64,000 bases of DNA from positions 1 to 64,000 of the forward strand of contig RSEH01000113.1 of NCBI GenBank assembly GCA_006503475.1. The letters are read 5' to 3'. Source of the DNA: Stentor roeselii (Eukaryota > Ciliophora > Heterotrichea > Heterotrichida > Stentoridae). The notes beneath the pieces were generated by a model, which was not told where the DNA came from, searched no databases, and was given only the letters and a program-made list of their open reading frames with translations. Shown here piece after piece: positions 38,386-47,426 of this stretch (its first letter is position 1; every line of letters begins with the position of its first letter). The translations under genes and the position numbers were made by a program.

Positions 38386-39119
38386 ATGGAATCCACAAAA
38401 CTTTGTTGGTAAAAATCATCCAGCTGGGACTTCCAAGGACTTTTCAGATTTTTAGCCTTATTCGAGATGTTACGAGAAATAGTTATCTGCAGCATAATAG
38501 TTCTTTACTGCATGAAAGAAGAATTTGGAATAATTTTCTACTACTATGCGATCAGTAAATTTAATCAGATTTTATTACTTTCGTTCCAAGTCTTTTGATG
38601 ACTTCAGTTGTTTACTTCAAGTTTAGCAGACCAGTCCTTGTAGAAAAAAGTATTCCCTGTTTCTATAATGTCAAGGTAACCACAACCATTTGTTGGGTGT
38701 TAGAGTCGATTTGCATGCTCATTATCAGAGCTCTGCTTAGGATTGAATTGACGACGATCATTGTTGAAGCCGTCTTTTTGGGTATCGGGATCACTATTGA
38801 CTTCGCTTTTGTTTGCTCTGTTAGAAGTGTTAAAAATATTGCTGTTCGAGGAGAACCTATGCAACCTGCTCATTTTGGACAGCCGATTGAAGTTAAAAGT
38901 GCTGTGGTAGCCAATCCAAACATACAAACTTTCATCGTTGAATCAACAGAGATCTGTGAACTCGGTTCATACCCAACCAAAAAATTCGAATCAGAAAAAA
39001 ATCTTCCAGAAAACAAAGAAATAATCATCCAAGACTTTACCCTTCGTAAAAACAGCGATTCAAACAACTCCCATCCGACCGACCTAAAAATAACCGACTT
39101 GAACACAATTAATAATTAA
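38386..39119 (+). CDS. Multi-pass membrane protein, four-TM type (234 aa)
   Basis: Three exons (38386-38408, 38424-38554, 38569-39119) joined by a 15-nt and a 14-nt intron give 234 aa, TAA stop. Membrane segments: about 18-38 (FLALFEMLREIVICSIIVLYC), about 44-68 (GIIFYYYAINFITFVPSLLM), about 90-108 (TTTICWVLESICMLIIRALL) and about 115-135 (IIVEAVFLGIGITIDFAFVC). A soluble, Ser/Asn/Asp-rich tail of about 95 residues follows. Topology resembles the unrelated-looking four-TM protein at 41442-42032. No family recognised. The first ATG in frame was chosen as start. Confidence 0.65.
38555..38568 (+). other. Candidate 14-nt intron (GTAAATTTAATCAG)
   Basis: Removal joins YYYAI to NFITFVPSLLMTSVVYF in frame, completing a hydrophobic membrane segment. 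Without it the frame meets TGA TGA just downstream. Only a shift of two (14 nt) connects the frames; no 15- or 16-nt GT-AG choice does. Confidence 0.65.
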
Positions 39120-39127
39120 CCTTAGTT

Positions 39128-39772
39128 TCAAATCATCAAGAAAAAATTCATAACTCTTCTCTTCAGCCTTTTTTTTGAAGTAAAACTCGGAAAACTTTCA
39201 AAAATTCCTAAATTCGAAGCAGCCAAATGAGAATCAGGAGAAACTGTCGAACTTCTCGTAATGTGAAGTGTCGGCCTGATGTTTACTTTTTCTCTCAACA
39301 CATGTCCTGGAATTTCTCTTTGAATAAGTCGAAAATTTTTCGCTTTTCCTTCCCATCCTTTGAAACTTTGACTATTTTCAGTGAATGTTGAATGAAATTT
39401 CAAGATCAAAGGACAAATATGTTGATTTTTTTCATCAGATGATAGAAAATAGTCAGATTTTCTTGAAACTAAAACCAAAAAAGAAAGGCCGTCAATATGG
39501 AGGTCCACATGAGAAGATTTTTCAGTGACAGTCAAAAGATGAGAAGATATGTAAAAACTATGACTGAATTCCGAGTGAGTTTTAAAAGACTGAAAAATCA
39601 AAGAATTGTCTTTCATGATCTTGCGTTTTGCCTTCCATTTATAAGTGACCAGTTCGATTTTATGTGTTTTCTCTTCAATCCGGACCATCCAGAGATGTTT
39701 AGTTGCAGAAGACTTGAAGTACTTTCCAACGAATTCAGTTTTATAATCAATAGCCTGAGCAATACCCGACAT
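39128..39772 (-). CDS. Unknown 214-aa protein with beta-rich N-terminal domain
   Basis: 214 aa, ATG start, ends in TAA/TAG-type stop 8 nt from the stop of the convergent membrane-protein gene. Residues about 25-115 alternate short strands: HLWMVRIEEKTHKIELVTYKW, KDNSLIFQSFKT, FSHSFYISSHLLTV, HVDLHIDGLSFLVLV. The W...HKIEL...F.I..H...V.....D..I.G..F pattern vaguely recalls FAIM-type beta sandwiches, but this is not firm. The C-terminal part is basic and ends with RRVMNFFLMI. Confidence 0.6.
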   Translation of the reverse strand: MSGIAQAIDYKTEFVGKYFKSSATKHLWMVRIEEKTHKIELVTYKWKAKRKIMKDNSLIFQSFKTHSEFSHSFYISSHLLTVTEKSSHVDLHIDGLSFLVLVSRKSDYFLSSDEKNQHICPLILKFHSTFTENSQSFKGWEGKAKNFRLIQREIPGHVLREKVNIRPTLHITRSSTVSPDSHLAASNLGIFESFPSFTSKKRLKRRVMNFFLMI

Positions 39773-39835
39773 TAATAACCTTTGCGAAATCCACGATAAA
39801 TAATTATCTGTGAATGATTCTTCATATTAAAGTCC

Positions 39836-41428
39836 ATGAAAAACAAAAGAACAAAAGTCTCAAAACTTGACCTGGTCTATTCTCCCACTTCTCAGTCTTG
39901 TGTTGATTTACAAACCTTGCCGACACTTGGAAGGTCAAAAGCTTCTCCTTTGTATCCCTACTTGAACTTTACCTACACTTCCCCTTTCCTACCGCATATT
40001 CAACTCACTCGAATCCGTGACCGGAAGTCAAAAGAAACAGAAGTCACTCCTGCACTTGTCTCTCAAATAGTCAAAAAGTACTTCCTTCCCATCTTCGAAG
40101 CTCAGAGACAAAGACAAAAAAATTTAAACACAGCTAAAACTGCTGAATATAGCAAAAGCTTAAGTCAAGTCATTGAAAGTGAATTGAAAAAATCTAGAAA
40201 AATATTGAAAAAGTTGCAAAGTGACTTAAAACATATTGAGAAGGATAAGGAAAAGAAGATGCAGGAGATTATTAGTTTGAAACAGATGATTATTAGTCAT
40301 CAGACAAACTTTCAATGTGGAAAAATCGTGAATCCAAGAGTAAAACAAAGAAGTCTTCAGTTTTCCATGAGTAAAATCGTGAAAGACTTCGAAACTGTGA
40401 AGAAAAAAAACGAAAAAGAAATGAAAAAACTTTACTTTGAAGCTATTCAGAACTCGACTTTAGATGACAAGGCGAATACTTTAGACCATTTCAATTCTTT
40501 ATTTAGAATGAAAAGTGAAAATATGGGAGAGATTTTAAAAGGACTTTTCTTTGCTAATAACGAGTTGTCAATAAAGAATTTACAGTTCAGGTTCAATAAT
40601 GAAATCAAGGCTCTTAAAATATTTTGTGTAAAACTTGACTCTTCAGAGTACAGTGATTGTATCAACATGCAACTGATCATGCACAGCATTCAAACCACTG
40701 CAGGTCAAGCCCTGGAAAAGTTTATCGAAAGAAACAGTCTCCAAAAAGACCTAAAGATAAAATTTTCGAAATATTCCTACGAAAAAGACGCTTTTTCCAA
40801 TGAAATCAGGAAAAACACTGAAGAAAAAGAACTAAACCTCAAGAAGTTCATTGAAACCGAGAAAAAAAGTATCGTTCTCGAGGAAGAGTACGGAAAAATG
40901 AATAAACGTTTAAAAGAAATCAACTTCAGGAATAAACTTGCAGACCAAGAAGAAAAAATCTGCAGAAACTGTAAAAAGTACTTCATGGAAAAAGATAATT
41001 TCAACTGGTCATGCACTACTCATCCCAGTGAATATGGAACAAGCAAATTTTACTATTGTTGTGGAGCAACTAATAAAGACTCCCCGGGCTGCAGGAAATC
41101 AAAACATGTTTCAGAGGAACTAGCAGAACAAGAAGAAACCCGCAAAACTATCTACCATACAAAACTTAAATGTCTTACTTGTGGCGACTTAGGACATCTT
41201 TCTATCGAGTGCCAAAAAGACCCTAATCCTAAAGTTTTGTTTGATAGTGAAAAAATTTCATATAAAATCAAGAAAAAAGTTAAAGTTTTTCAGTCTAAAG
41301 CAGAAAAACTTCTGAATAGCAGTGAGTCTGACTTTAGTGATATTGAATATACGAAAAGAGGAGCTGGAATTGAAATGGCTCCATTATCGGCGAGATCGGG
41401 ACAGGTATTCAAATTTCTAGATGATTAG
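39836..41428 (+). CDS. Coiled-coil protein with C-terminal zinc-binding and CCHC knuckle motifs
   Basis: 530 aa, TAG stop. A disordered N-terminus (1-70) is followed by a long helical Lys/Glu-rich region (about 90-375). Residues about 378-425 hold a Cys/His cluster: CRNCKKYF...CTTHP...YYCCGATNKDSPGCRKSKH, a probable zinc-binding fold; residues about 445-460 are a zinc knuckle, CLTCGDLGHLSIEC (CX2CX4HX4C). Knuckles of this kind usually bind RNA or protein. No family match is recognised. The tail (about 490-530) is Ser/Asp-rich. Confidence 0.75.
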   Translation: MKNKRTKVSKLDLVYSPTSQSCVDLQTLPTLGRSKASPLYPYLNFTYTSPFLPHIQLTRIRDRKSKETEVTPALVSQIVKKYFLPIFEAQRQRQKNLNTAKTAEYSKSLSQVIESELKKSRKILKKLQSDLKHIEKDKEKKMQEIISLKQMIISHQTNFQCGKIVNPRVKQRSLQFSMSKIVKDFETVKKKNEKEMKKLYFEAIQNSTLDDKANTLDHFNSLFRMKSENMGEILKGLFFANNELSIKNLQFRFNNEIKALKIFCVKLDSSEYSDCINMQLIMHSIQTTAGQALEKFIERNSLQKDLKIKFSKYSYEKDAFSNEIRKNTEEKELNLKKFIETEKKSIVLEEEYGKMNKRLKEINFRNKLADQEEKICRNCKKYFMEKDNFNWSCTTHPSEYGTSKFYYCCGATNKDSPGCRKSKHVSEELAEQEETRKTIYHTKLKCLTCGDLGHLSIECQKDPNPKVLFDSEKISYKIKKKVKVFQSKAEKLLNSSESDFSDIEYTKRGAGIEMAPLSARSGQVFKFLDD

Positions 41429-41441
41429 TGATGGTTAAGTA

Positions 41442-42032
41442 CTAAATGTCTAAAATATGCTGAGATCTGTGATAGGCTGGATTTTCTCGGTTTGAGTTGT
41501 CGAATTTTTGGATCTCCTCTGCCAAGCCCAACTTCTGAGAATGAAAGTAAAGAGTAATAAAGACTGACGAAAGTACGAGAAGAGTGAGTATGCTTATAAC
41601 TAAAAGCTGTTCATTAATGCTCATTTTTCTTTGAAAGCACTGGAAAATGATTAAAACGCTATTGAGGATGAAATAAAATGTTTGGATAATTGCGAGGTAT
41701 TTCAAGTTTTCAGCACATGACCTTATATCTTTACTTCTCATATAAGAATAAGCACAGAGGGCTTCATATGACAAGTAAATGCCATAGAGCCAATAAAGCA
41801 CACCGATGAAGTCAAGTACGATGGTCATGTACTGCTCTATATCTGAGATATTAGAGAAGACATAGTATAAGGAATAATAAACTGATTTGTAAGCGATTGA
41901 AATCAAGCAGTAACTGATCACTAACAAGTCGAAAATCTTGCAGTCTTCTTGGTAGATGTCAATTTGAAGGGTATGGTGAAGTTTAATATCTTTGTCATCT
42001 CTTTTTCTAAGCCCAATAAGAGGAATTTCCAT
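41442..42032 (-). CDS. Four-TM membrane protein (196 aa)
   Basis: 196 aa, TAG stop. Hydrophobic segments at about 35-62, 68-92, 108-130 and 140-163, separated by short polar loops; N-terminal 34 residues and C-terminal 30 residues are polar. No signature residues of channels or transporters are visible. The stop is 13 nt from the stop of the convergent zinc-knuckle gene. Confidence 0.7.
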   Translation of the reverse strand: MEIPLIGLRKRDDKDIKLHHTLQIDIYQEDCKIFDLLVISYCLISIAYKSVYYSLYYVFSNISDIEQYMTIVLDFIGVLYWLYGIYLSYEALCAYSYMRSKDIRSCAENLKYLAIIQTFYFILNSVLIIFQCFQRKMSINEQLLVISILTLLVLSSVFITLYFHSQKLGLAEEIQKFDNSNRENPAYHRSQHILDI

Positions 42033-42103
42033 AATTATAATTAAATTTCTATATTATCCTAAATATCTCAGAATTTCTCTCTTTTCAACTCATTTAAAAT
42101 AAT

Positions 42104-43351
42104 CTACCTTAATAAACTTTTAATATCTTTAACCACTTCTCCTACAATCTTAACCGAAACATTAGGAAAAAGTTTGTTGATTGAATTTTCTAAGAAGCTG
42201 ATAAGACTCTCCGCAAATCTCAACATTTGCAAGATTTTTCCTCTATTTTCCTGAAGACTGGCCTTGATACTGTTTTGCATTTTTCGACATTCAGCGAGTT
42301 TTTCTCCAAGATTATGATTTAAGCACCTGTTGAAGTCTTGTACAAGTCTTTCTAAATAATCAGGCTGCTTGTGAATAAGGATAAGTTCCCTGACAGACGC
42401 AAGTAGACTAGTGATGGTTTTAATGATATCACAGTTCATATCTGAAACTTCAGCAAAAGCCTGCAGTTCAACCAGTTCATTGATCAGTCCAGTTCGAGTT
42501 TCTTTATCTTCCAAAGGAATCTCGAGTGTGTTGTTCATGTCAACTTGTTTTTCTTCATCAACAGTTTCAATTTTCCATTCAAAATCATCTTCTTCATGGA
42601 CATCTTTAGTTTGTATCAAGGCGCAGTACTTGTTTTGAAGTTCTTCAAAGTTCCCTAAAAATTCAAAATCACGGAGATGAGAAATGACTGGAAGATCAAC
42701 GTGACTATTATGATTATTTTTCGTGATACTTTCATAAGCCGATAGGATATTCATAAGCTCTTGAGACTTAACCATTTCCACAACTTTCAAATAAATTTCA
42801 GGAATTTTTCTAGTCTTTTGCTTTAACTCATACTGGATGTTATTCCCTGAAACTTCATAATTTTTGCATTTTTCTTTGTAAAATTTTTCCTTCTTTTGAA
42901 TCTCTTCTGAAATTTGGGTCTCTTTATGTATCAAGTCCTTCAGTTGTTTCTCTAAACTTGATTCAGCAGATTTAAAAGAAGGAATATCATAATTTCCCAG
43001 TTGCAGTAAGTTTTTCGCACAATCAGCTAAATGAAGATTGTTTTTTTCATAAGATCTCATCAGATTCTCCCATTCATATAAAGTTTCATTCGAGTAATTT
43101 CCAAACATAGTTCTACTCTTATCAACCCCAGATTGATTTTCCATCATTTTCATCACTTCTCTACACTGCAAGTATCCAGAGACTTCCTGTACGAAGACCA
43201 AATCAAATTTCTTATCAGCCTGTAGTTTATTAAGTGCAAGTCCATGTTTTGTTTCAACAGGTTTCAAGTATTTTGCCCAGTTTTTATCAAGTTTTCTTCG
43301 AACAACGAGCCACTCGTTGATTTGGTCAAGCCTGACATCGAGCAGTTCCAT
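42104..43351 (-). CDS. CDK5RAP3: CDK5RAP3 (C53/LZAP)-like UFMylation factor
   Basis: 415 aa, TAA stop. Family features: NEWLVVRRKLDKNW near the start; YLQCREVMKMMENQSGVDKSRTMFGNYSNETLYEWENLMRSYEKNNLHLADCAKNLLQLGNYDIPS (given in parts, about 60-135), which matches the conserved FGRYSS...W..I...YEK.N..L.E....L..N..YEIP.LK block; helical remainder. In animals and plants CDK5RAP3 works with UFL1 and DDRGK1 to attach UFM1 to ER-bound ribosomes and acts in ER-phagy. The protein is somewhat shorter than the human one (506 aa). The divergent LKR gene starts 12 nt away. Confidence 0.85.
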   Translation of the reverse strand: MELLDVRLDQINEWLVVRRKLDKNWAKYLKPVETKHGLALNKLQADKKFDLVFVQEVSGYLQCREVMKMMENQSGVDKSRTMFGNYSNETLYEWENLMRSYEKNNLHLADCAKNLLQLGNYDIPSFKSAESSLEKQLKDLIHKETQISEEIQKKEKFYKEKCKNYEVSGNNIQYELKQKTRKIPEIYLKVVEMVKSQELMNILSAYESITKNNHNSHVDLPVISHLRDFEFLGNFEELQNKYCALIQTKDVHEEDDFEWKIETVDEEKQVDMNNTLEIPLEDKETRTGLINELVELQAFAEVSDMNCDIIKTITSLLASVRELILIHKQPDYLERLVQDFNRCLNHNLGEKLAECRKMQNSIKASLQENRGKILQMLRFAESLISFLENSINKLFPNVSVKIVGEVVKDIKSLLR

Positions 43352-43363
43352 AATATTAGATAA
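43352..43363. promoter_or_regulatory. 12-nt divergent intergenic spacer
   Basis: The entire sequence between the ATG of the CDK5RAP3 gene and the ATG of the LKR gene is AATATTAGATAA. Any promoter for either gene must lie inside the other gene or in this spacer. Confidence 0.4.
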
Positions 43364-44851
43364 ATGGAAGGGACAAAAAATGTGATCGGATTACGAAGAG
43401 AGTCCAAAAATTACTGGGAAAGACGAGTCGGACTCGTGCCAGACCACGTCGCTTTTTTGGTCCAAATGGGCATCAGGGTCATTGTCCAGCCTTCCATGAC
43501 CCGGTGCTTCACTGACACTGAGTTCTTAAGAGCAGGGGGCGAAATCAACGAGGACCTGTCCGAAGCCCAGTTGATTATAGGGATTAAGGAAGTTCCCATT
43601 CATGAACTTCTTCCAAATCGCACTTACATGTTTTTTTCGCATACTTTAAAAGGTCAGTCTTATAATATGCCCCTTTTAGATGCCTTGCTTAGTAAAAACA
43701 TCAGACACATCGACCATGAATGTATTAAAAATGCGCAGGGAAGACTTGTCGCTTTTGGAACTTTTGCTGGAAACGCGGGAGTTATTGACTTTATTCAAGG
43801 ACTTGGAAAGTATTTGTTGATGAGAGGACTGGCGAATCCTTTTTTATATGAAAGATTTAGTTATATGTACTATTCTTTAGAAGAGGCTTTTGAAAATATC
43901 AGGAAAATCGGGAAAATCATTGAAAGTCAAGGTATTCCTTCTGTGCTTAGACCGATGGTCTGGGGAATCACGGGTACTGGAAGATGTGCTGAAGGCGCTT
44001 TAGCTGCTTTAGTCAATCTTCCACATAAAATTATTAGTCCTGATCAGCTGGAGACTCTTGAGGAGAGTGAAGAAAGCAGAGAAGTGATTTATATTGTGCA
44101 GTTCGGGACTAAGGACATGTATTGCAGAGTAAATGATGGAGGGTTTGATAGAGATGAATATCGAAAACAACCTGAACTTTATCGGTCTGTGTTTAAGGAA
44201 AAGTTTTCTGATAAACTTGCTGTTATTGTTAATTGTATTTATTATGAAGAAAAGTACCCAAAAATATTAACTGTCAATGATCTTCAACAGGGAACTGGAA
44301 AGTTACTTGGTGTTTGTGATATTTCTTGTGATTATTTAGGATCTGTTGAAATTTGTAGGAAATTTACTACTCCTGAAGATCCTTTTTTTCTTTATAATCC
44401 AAGTGATAATAGGATTTATACTCTTGTGCAGGAAAATGCCAAAAATTCGATTTTGTATCACAGTATGGACTTCTTGCCTTCGGAACTGCCGAGAGATGCT
44501 TCGAATCATTTCTCGAATAAGTTGTTTGATTATGTGGTTGAATTGGCTGCTGACGACGCAAATACTCCATTTGAAGACCTGCAACTAAACCCAGACATAA
44601 AAAACGGAATAATGACATGTCACGGAAAACTCACTCCAAATTTCGAGTACATCACTGAGCTACGCCGAAAAAACGAAGAAGCCGCAAAATCAGTAAAAGT
44701 CGAGAACAAGTCAATCAGTGAAATAATCGGAAAGATCGTAGATGACTGTCCAGAGCTAGTATCAGACATCCGAAACGCGGCCTACCATCAAGAAATGTGT
44801 CCAGAGTCCAAAGAAGCAATTCTGAGGATAGCAAAATTATTAGAAAGTTAG
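43364..44851 (+). CDS. Lysine-ketoglutarate reductase (N-terminal half of AASS), free-standing
   Basis: 495 aa, TAG stop. IGLRRESKNYWERRVGLVPDHVAFLVQMGIRVIVQPS is the classical AlaDh/PNT-N opening of LKR; later come FSHTLKGQSYNMPLLDALL, the DHECI and GTFAGNAGVIDFIQGLG motifs, and the Rossmann-like GITGTGRCAEGALAAL. It condenses lysine and 2-oxoglutarate to saccharopine in lysine catabolism. In animals and plants this half is fused to saccharopine dehydrogenase; here a small EF-hand gene follows instead, so the enzyme is monofunctional or the dehydrogenase is elsewhere. Composition changes from G/T-rich to A/C-rich at about 44570 within the gene. Confidence 0.88.
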   Translation: MEGTKNVIGLRRESKNYWERRVGLVPDHVAFLVQMGIRVIVQPSMTRCFTDTEFLRAGGEINEDLSEAQLIIGIKEVPIHELLPNRTYMFFSHTLKGQSYNMPLLDALLSKNIRHIDHECIKNAQGRLVAFGTFAGNAGVIDFIQGLGKYLLMRGLANPFLYERFSYMYYSLEEAFENIRKIGKIIESQGIPSVLRPMVWGITGTGRCAEGALAALVNLPHKIISPDQLETLEESEESREVIYIVQFGTKDMYCRVNDGGFDRDEYRKQPELYRSVFKEKFSDKLAVIVNCIYYEEKYPKILTVNDLQQGTGKLLGVCDISCDYLGSVEICRKFTTPEDPFFLYNPSDNRIYTLVQENAKNSILYHSMDFLPSELPRDASNHFSNKLFDYVVELAADDANTPFEDLQLNPDIKNGIMTCHGKLTPNFEYITELRRKNEEAAKSVKVENKSISEIIGKIVDDCPELVSDIRNAAYHQEMCPESKEAILRIAKLLES

Positions 44852-44857
44852 ATAATA

Positions 44858-45157
44858 ATGAAAATCAAAAAGGCTTTGCAAGTGCTTTTAAAAGACGAGT
44901 CGAAATTAAACTCTTTAGTCCGAGCAGCTTTTTCTGCCATTGATAAAGATGAGTCGGGAGAAATTGATGACTTTGAATTGTATGATATCTTGAAACATGT
45001 TTCTCATGATGATGAAGGAGTTCTTAAGTTTGAGGATGTCAAGGCGGCTATGTCTGAATTGGATACTTATAATGATGGGAAGATCACTATGGAAGAGTTT
45101 AAGGCTATGGTCACTGCGGCTCTTAACTTTTTGTATCAACGAGAGTCGAATAATTAG
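44858..45157 (+). CDS. Small EF-hand calcium-binding protein (99 aa)
   Basis: 99 aa, TAG stop. Two EF-hands: DKDESGEIDDFE at about 29-40 with all ligand positions filled, and DTYNDGKITMEE at about 66-77. Length and two-hand layout resemble small centrin/calmodulin-like or calbindin-type sensors. No targeting signal. It starts 6 nt after the LKR stop, on the same strand. Confidence 0.88.
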   Translation: MKIKKALQVLLKDESKLNSLVRAAFSAIDKDESGEIDDFELYDILKHVSHDDEGVLKFEDVKAAMSELDTYNDGKITMEEFKAMVTAALNFLYQRESNN

Positions 45158-45420
45158 ATTTATTTTAGGAATTTACTTTGTATTGTAAGGTTTTATTGAT
45201 GAGTTTAGAGAAATTAGAATTTTTGAGGTTTTATTTTTTTATTAGGAAATTTTAGAGGATTTCAGGGAAGGAATTCTAATAATATGGGATTAGTGATTAG
45301 GGGATTATTGAAATGTTGAAGATTTGGAGGGTTTTTTAATATGTTCATAGTGGTTTGTGGGGTTTAGATGATTTCGTCAGCTTTTTGTTGAGAATTTATT
45401 TCTAAAATAACTAGCCTAGT

Positions 45421-46188
45421 TTAGTGGTGAATGATGTATGCAAAGCAATATCCAAATCTAGCTCCATAATGTCCAGCCCAAAACTTTTTATCCTTTCCAC
45501 TGAACTCCAAAACAGCGACTTCATCATCAGCATTGAGTTCAATCTGATTAATAATCAAAAACCAAGGATTACTCTCAAAATACTCATCAAGTTCGATACT
45601 TTGAGTCTGCTCTCTAGTATTATTTCCTGCAAGAATTTTGATTTTTAATTTAGCCATTGACTCACAATCAAATCTTCTGCAAACAGGTGATCCTACAATA
45701 AGAGTACATTTCATATCTGACCTAACAAGACCATTTAAGTCAATTCTCTGTGTAAGAGATCCCCAGTTAAATGAACTCACAAAAACCCTATTCAGGTTTC
45801 TATAAACAGTAAAGTCTTCAACGGCCCAGCCATGTCCTCCGTTGTCGACTATCCAATGTTGTAATCCTTCCTTCCCATATGGATTTTTTATCAAATTTTT
45901 ACTTTTTTTTAAGATTTCGAAGATTTCTGTTAGAGATGTTGTCGAGATTCCAGAAAATTTCTGAAAAACTTCAGAAAAATTTTCTGAATTTGTTGGGATG
46001 TTTGTTCTGAATGTAAGGAAAGAGAAGATGAATCCAGACATTACTTCCATGTTTTGAAGATGGCTATGGAAGAAGTGGTTTAGGGACAAGATGTTTGTTA
46101 GGTCTGGGGATGAAAGGAATGGAGAAGTCCTTTTTAGGATAAGGAGAAGGTGTGCTTGAAATATTTTATCTTGATGCCCTAATTCCAT
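45421..46188 (-). CDS. F-box protein with FBA domain, paralogue of 4210-5019
   Basis: 255 aa, TAA stop. Divergent F-box at about 12-50 (LLILKRTSPFLSSPDLTNILSL). FBA domain from about residue 105: KNPYGKEGLQHWIVDNGGHGWAV, SFNWGS, GSPVCRRFDC (identical in both copies), and the terminal WAGHYGARFGYC. It is about half identical to the plus-strand copy by eye, including the N-terminal F-box, so the two arose by duplication; they now lie 40 kb apart in opposite orientation. Likely substrate receptor of an SCF ligase. Confidence 0.8.
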   Translation of the reverse strand: MELGHQDKIFQAHLLLILKRTSPFLSSPDLTNILSLNHFFHSHLQNMEVMSGFIFSFLTFRTNIPTNSENFSEVFQKFSGISTTSLTEIFEILKKSKNLIKNPYGKEGLQHWIVDNGGHGWAVEDFTVYRNLNRVFVSSFNWGSLTQRIDLNGLVRSDMKCTLIVGSPVCRRFDCESMAKLKIKILAGNNTREQTQSIELDEYFESNPWFLIINQIELNADDEVAVLEFSGKDKKFWAGHYGARFGYCFAYIIHH

Positions 46189-46258
46189 TTATTATATGTG
46201 GTAAGTATAAGGATAATGTCTTTTAAATTCTTATACTTAAACCAAATAATCTATAATC

Positions 46259-47131
46259 TTATTTTTTCTTAGAATGCAAAATCGAATACCTCGAGCTGAG
46301 TTCTTCTCCTCCTAATTTACTTGTATCAATAAAAATCCCGTTCATAGCATTCACAAGAATTTCCCGATTAATAATCTCAGGTTCTCGAGTAATCATAAAA
46401 AAAGACCAGTTTCCCCAGTACTTAGCAAAAGTCACTCTTTCAATATTTTCAGTTTCCATAAAAGTTTTCAAATCATCAGGAAATTCATACAAACTCCAAA
46501 TGATGAAAGAGTCTCCTGAAGGTTCTTTGAATGTGTCGATGCTGACAGTCGCTTCTTTTTCCCTTGAAAACTTGAATCTTTTATAAGCAACTTTCAAGGT
46601 TTTTCCGTCTTGGTTCAGTTTGATAGAACGAACAACAAGACCTTTAGAGTACATAACAAAAGGGAAAGTCCAGGCTAGAATAATTCCAAAAAAATTGTGA
46701 ACAAACCCTTGAAGTGTGATGATGATGTTAAAAATCAATGGAAAGATAAGTTTCCAGCAATATTTCAACTTAAAAGGCAATAAAAAAGACCTTTTTTTCG
46801 CTTGATAAATCAAAGCATAACCTGACTCATCGAATATCAATTCTTTTAAAGGTGTGTAGCTGTATTGAAACTCGTTTAAGTCTTCAATAAAAAAAGGTTC
46901 TATTTCTTCTTCATCACTCTTTCCAAAACTGCTTATATACTGAGGAACGTGCTTCCTTTCAACGATCTGGTTTGGGTTAGGAAAGTATTCTTTGAAATCT
47001 TTCCTCTCAACCTCAAGGTCTTCCTTTTTCAATTCTTTGATAGCTTCTTGCTCTTTTTCAACGATTTCATTAGGTTTAGAAGGAAACTTATCACTGAAGT
47101 ACCTGAAGTTCTTCCATACTCTGCGAAACAT
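46259..47131 (-). CDS. Probable mitochondrial membrane protein (290 aa)
   Basis: 290 aa, TAA stop. The N-terminus MFRRVWKNFRYFSDK is basic and amphipathic, typical of a mitochondrial presequence. Residues about 30-90 are charged; two hydrophobic segments at about 128-147 (WKLIFPLIFNIIITLQGF) and 150-168 (FFGIILAWTFPFVMYSKGL) form a hairpin; the C-terminal 120 residues look beta-rich. The layout (presequence, TM hairpin, soluble tail) resembles TMEM70/TMEM186/TMEM223-type assembly factors for respiratory complexes, but the family is not established. Confidence 0.65.
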   Translation of the reverse strand: MFRRVWKNFRYFSDKFPSKPNEIVEKEQEAIKELKKEDLEVERKDFKEYFPNPNQIVERKHVPQYISSFGKSDEEEIEPFFIEDLNEFQYSYTPLKELIFDESGYALIYQAKKRSFLLPFKLKYCWKLIFPLIFNIIITLQGFVHNFFGIILAWTFPFVMYSKGLVVRSIKLNQDGKTLKVAYKRFKFSREKEATVSIDTFKEPSGDSFIIWSLYEFPDDLKTFMETENIERVTFAKYWGNWSFFMITREPEIINREILVNAMNGIFIDTSKLGGEELSSRYSILHSKKK

Positions 47132-47426
47132 TAAATTAAGAAATAAAATCCTAATAATCTAATCATCCTAAAAATCCTTCCCCATCCTTCCTAAAAAAAA
47201 ACTTAATCATTCTAAAATCCTTAATATTCTTAAATAAAATTCACTAAAATCTTCCATAATCAATCCTTTTCTAAACCTTCTTTCAACTTCTATAACTCTC
47301 TAAAAAATCCTTACTATTCTCTTCCATAAAGACTCCTAATCCCATCACAACCAAAAAAAAAATCCTACTAAATCCTTCATATTTCTAATCAAAAACTTCT
47401 AATCCTATCTTTAATAATAAAACATT

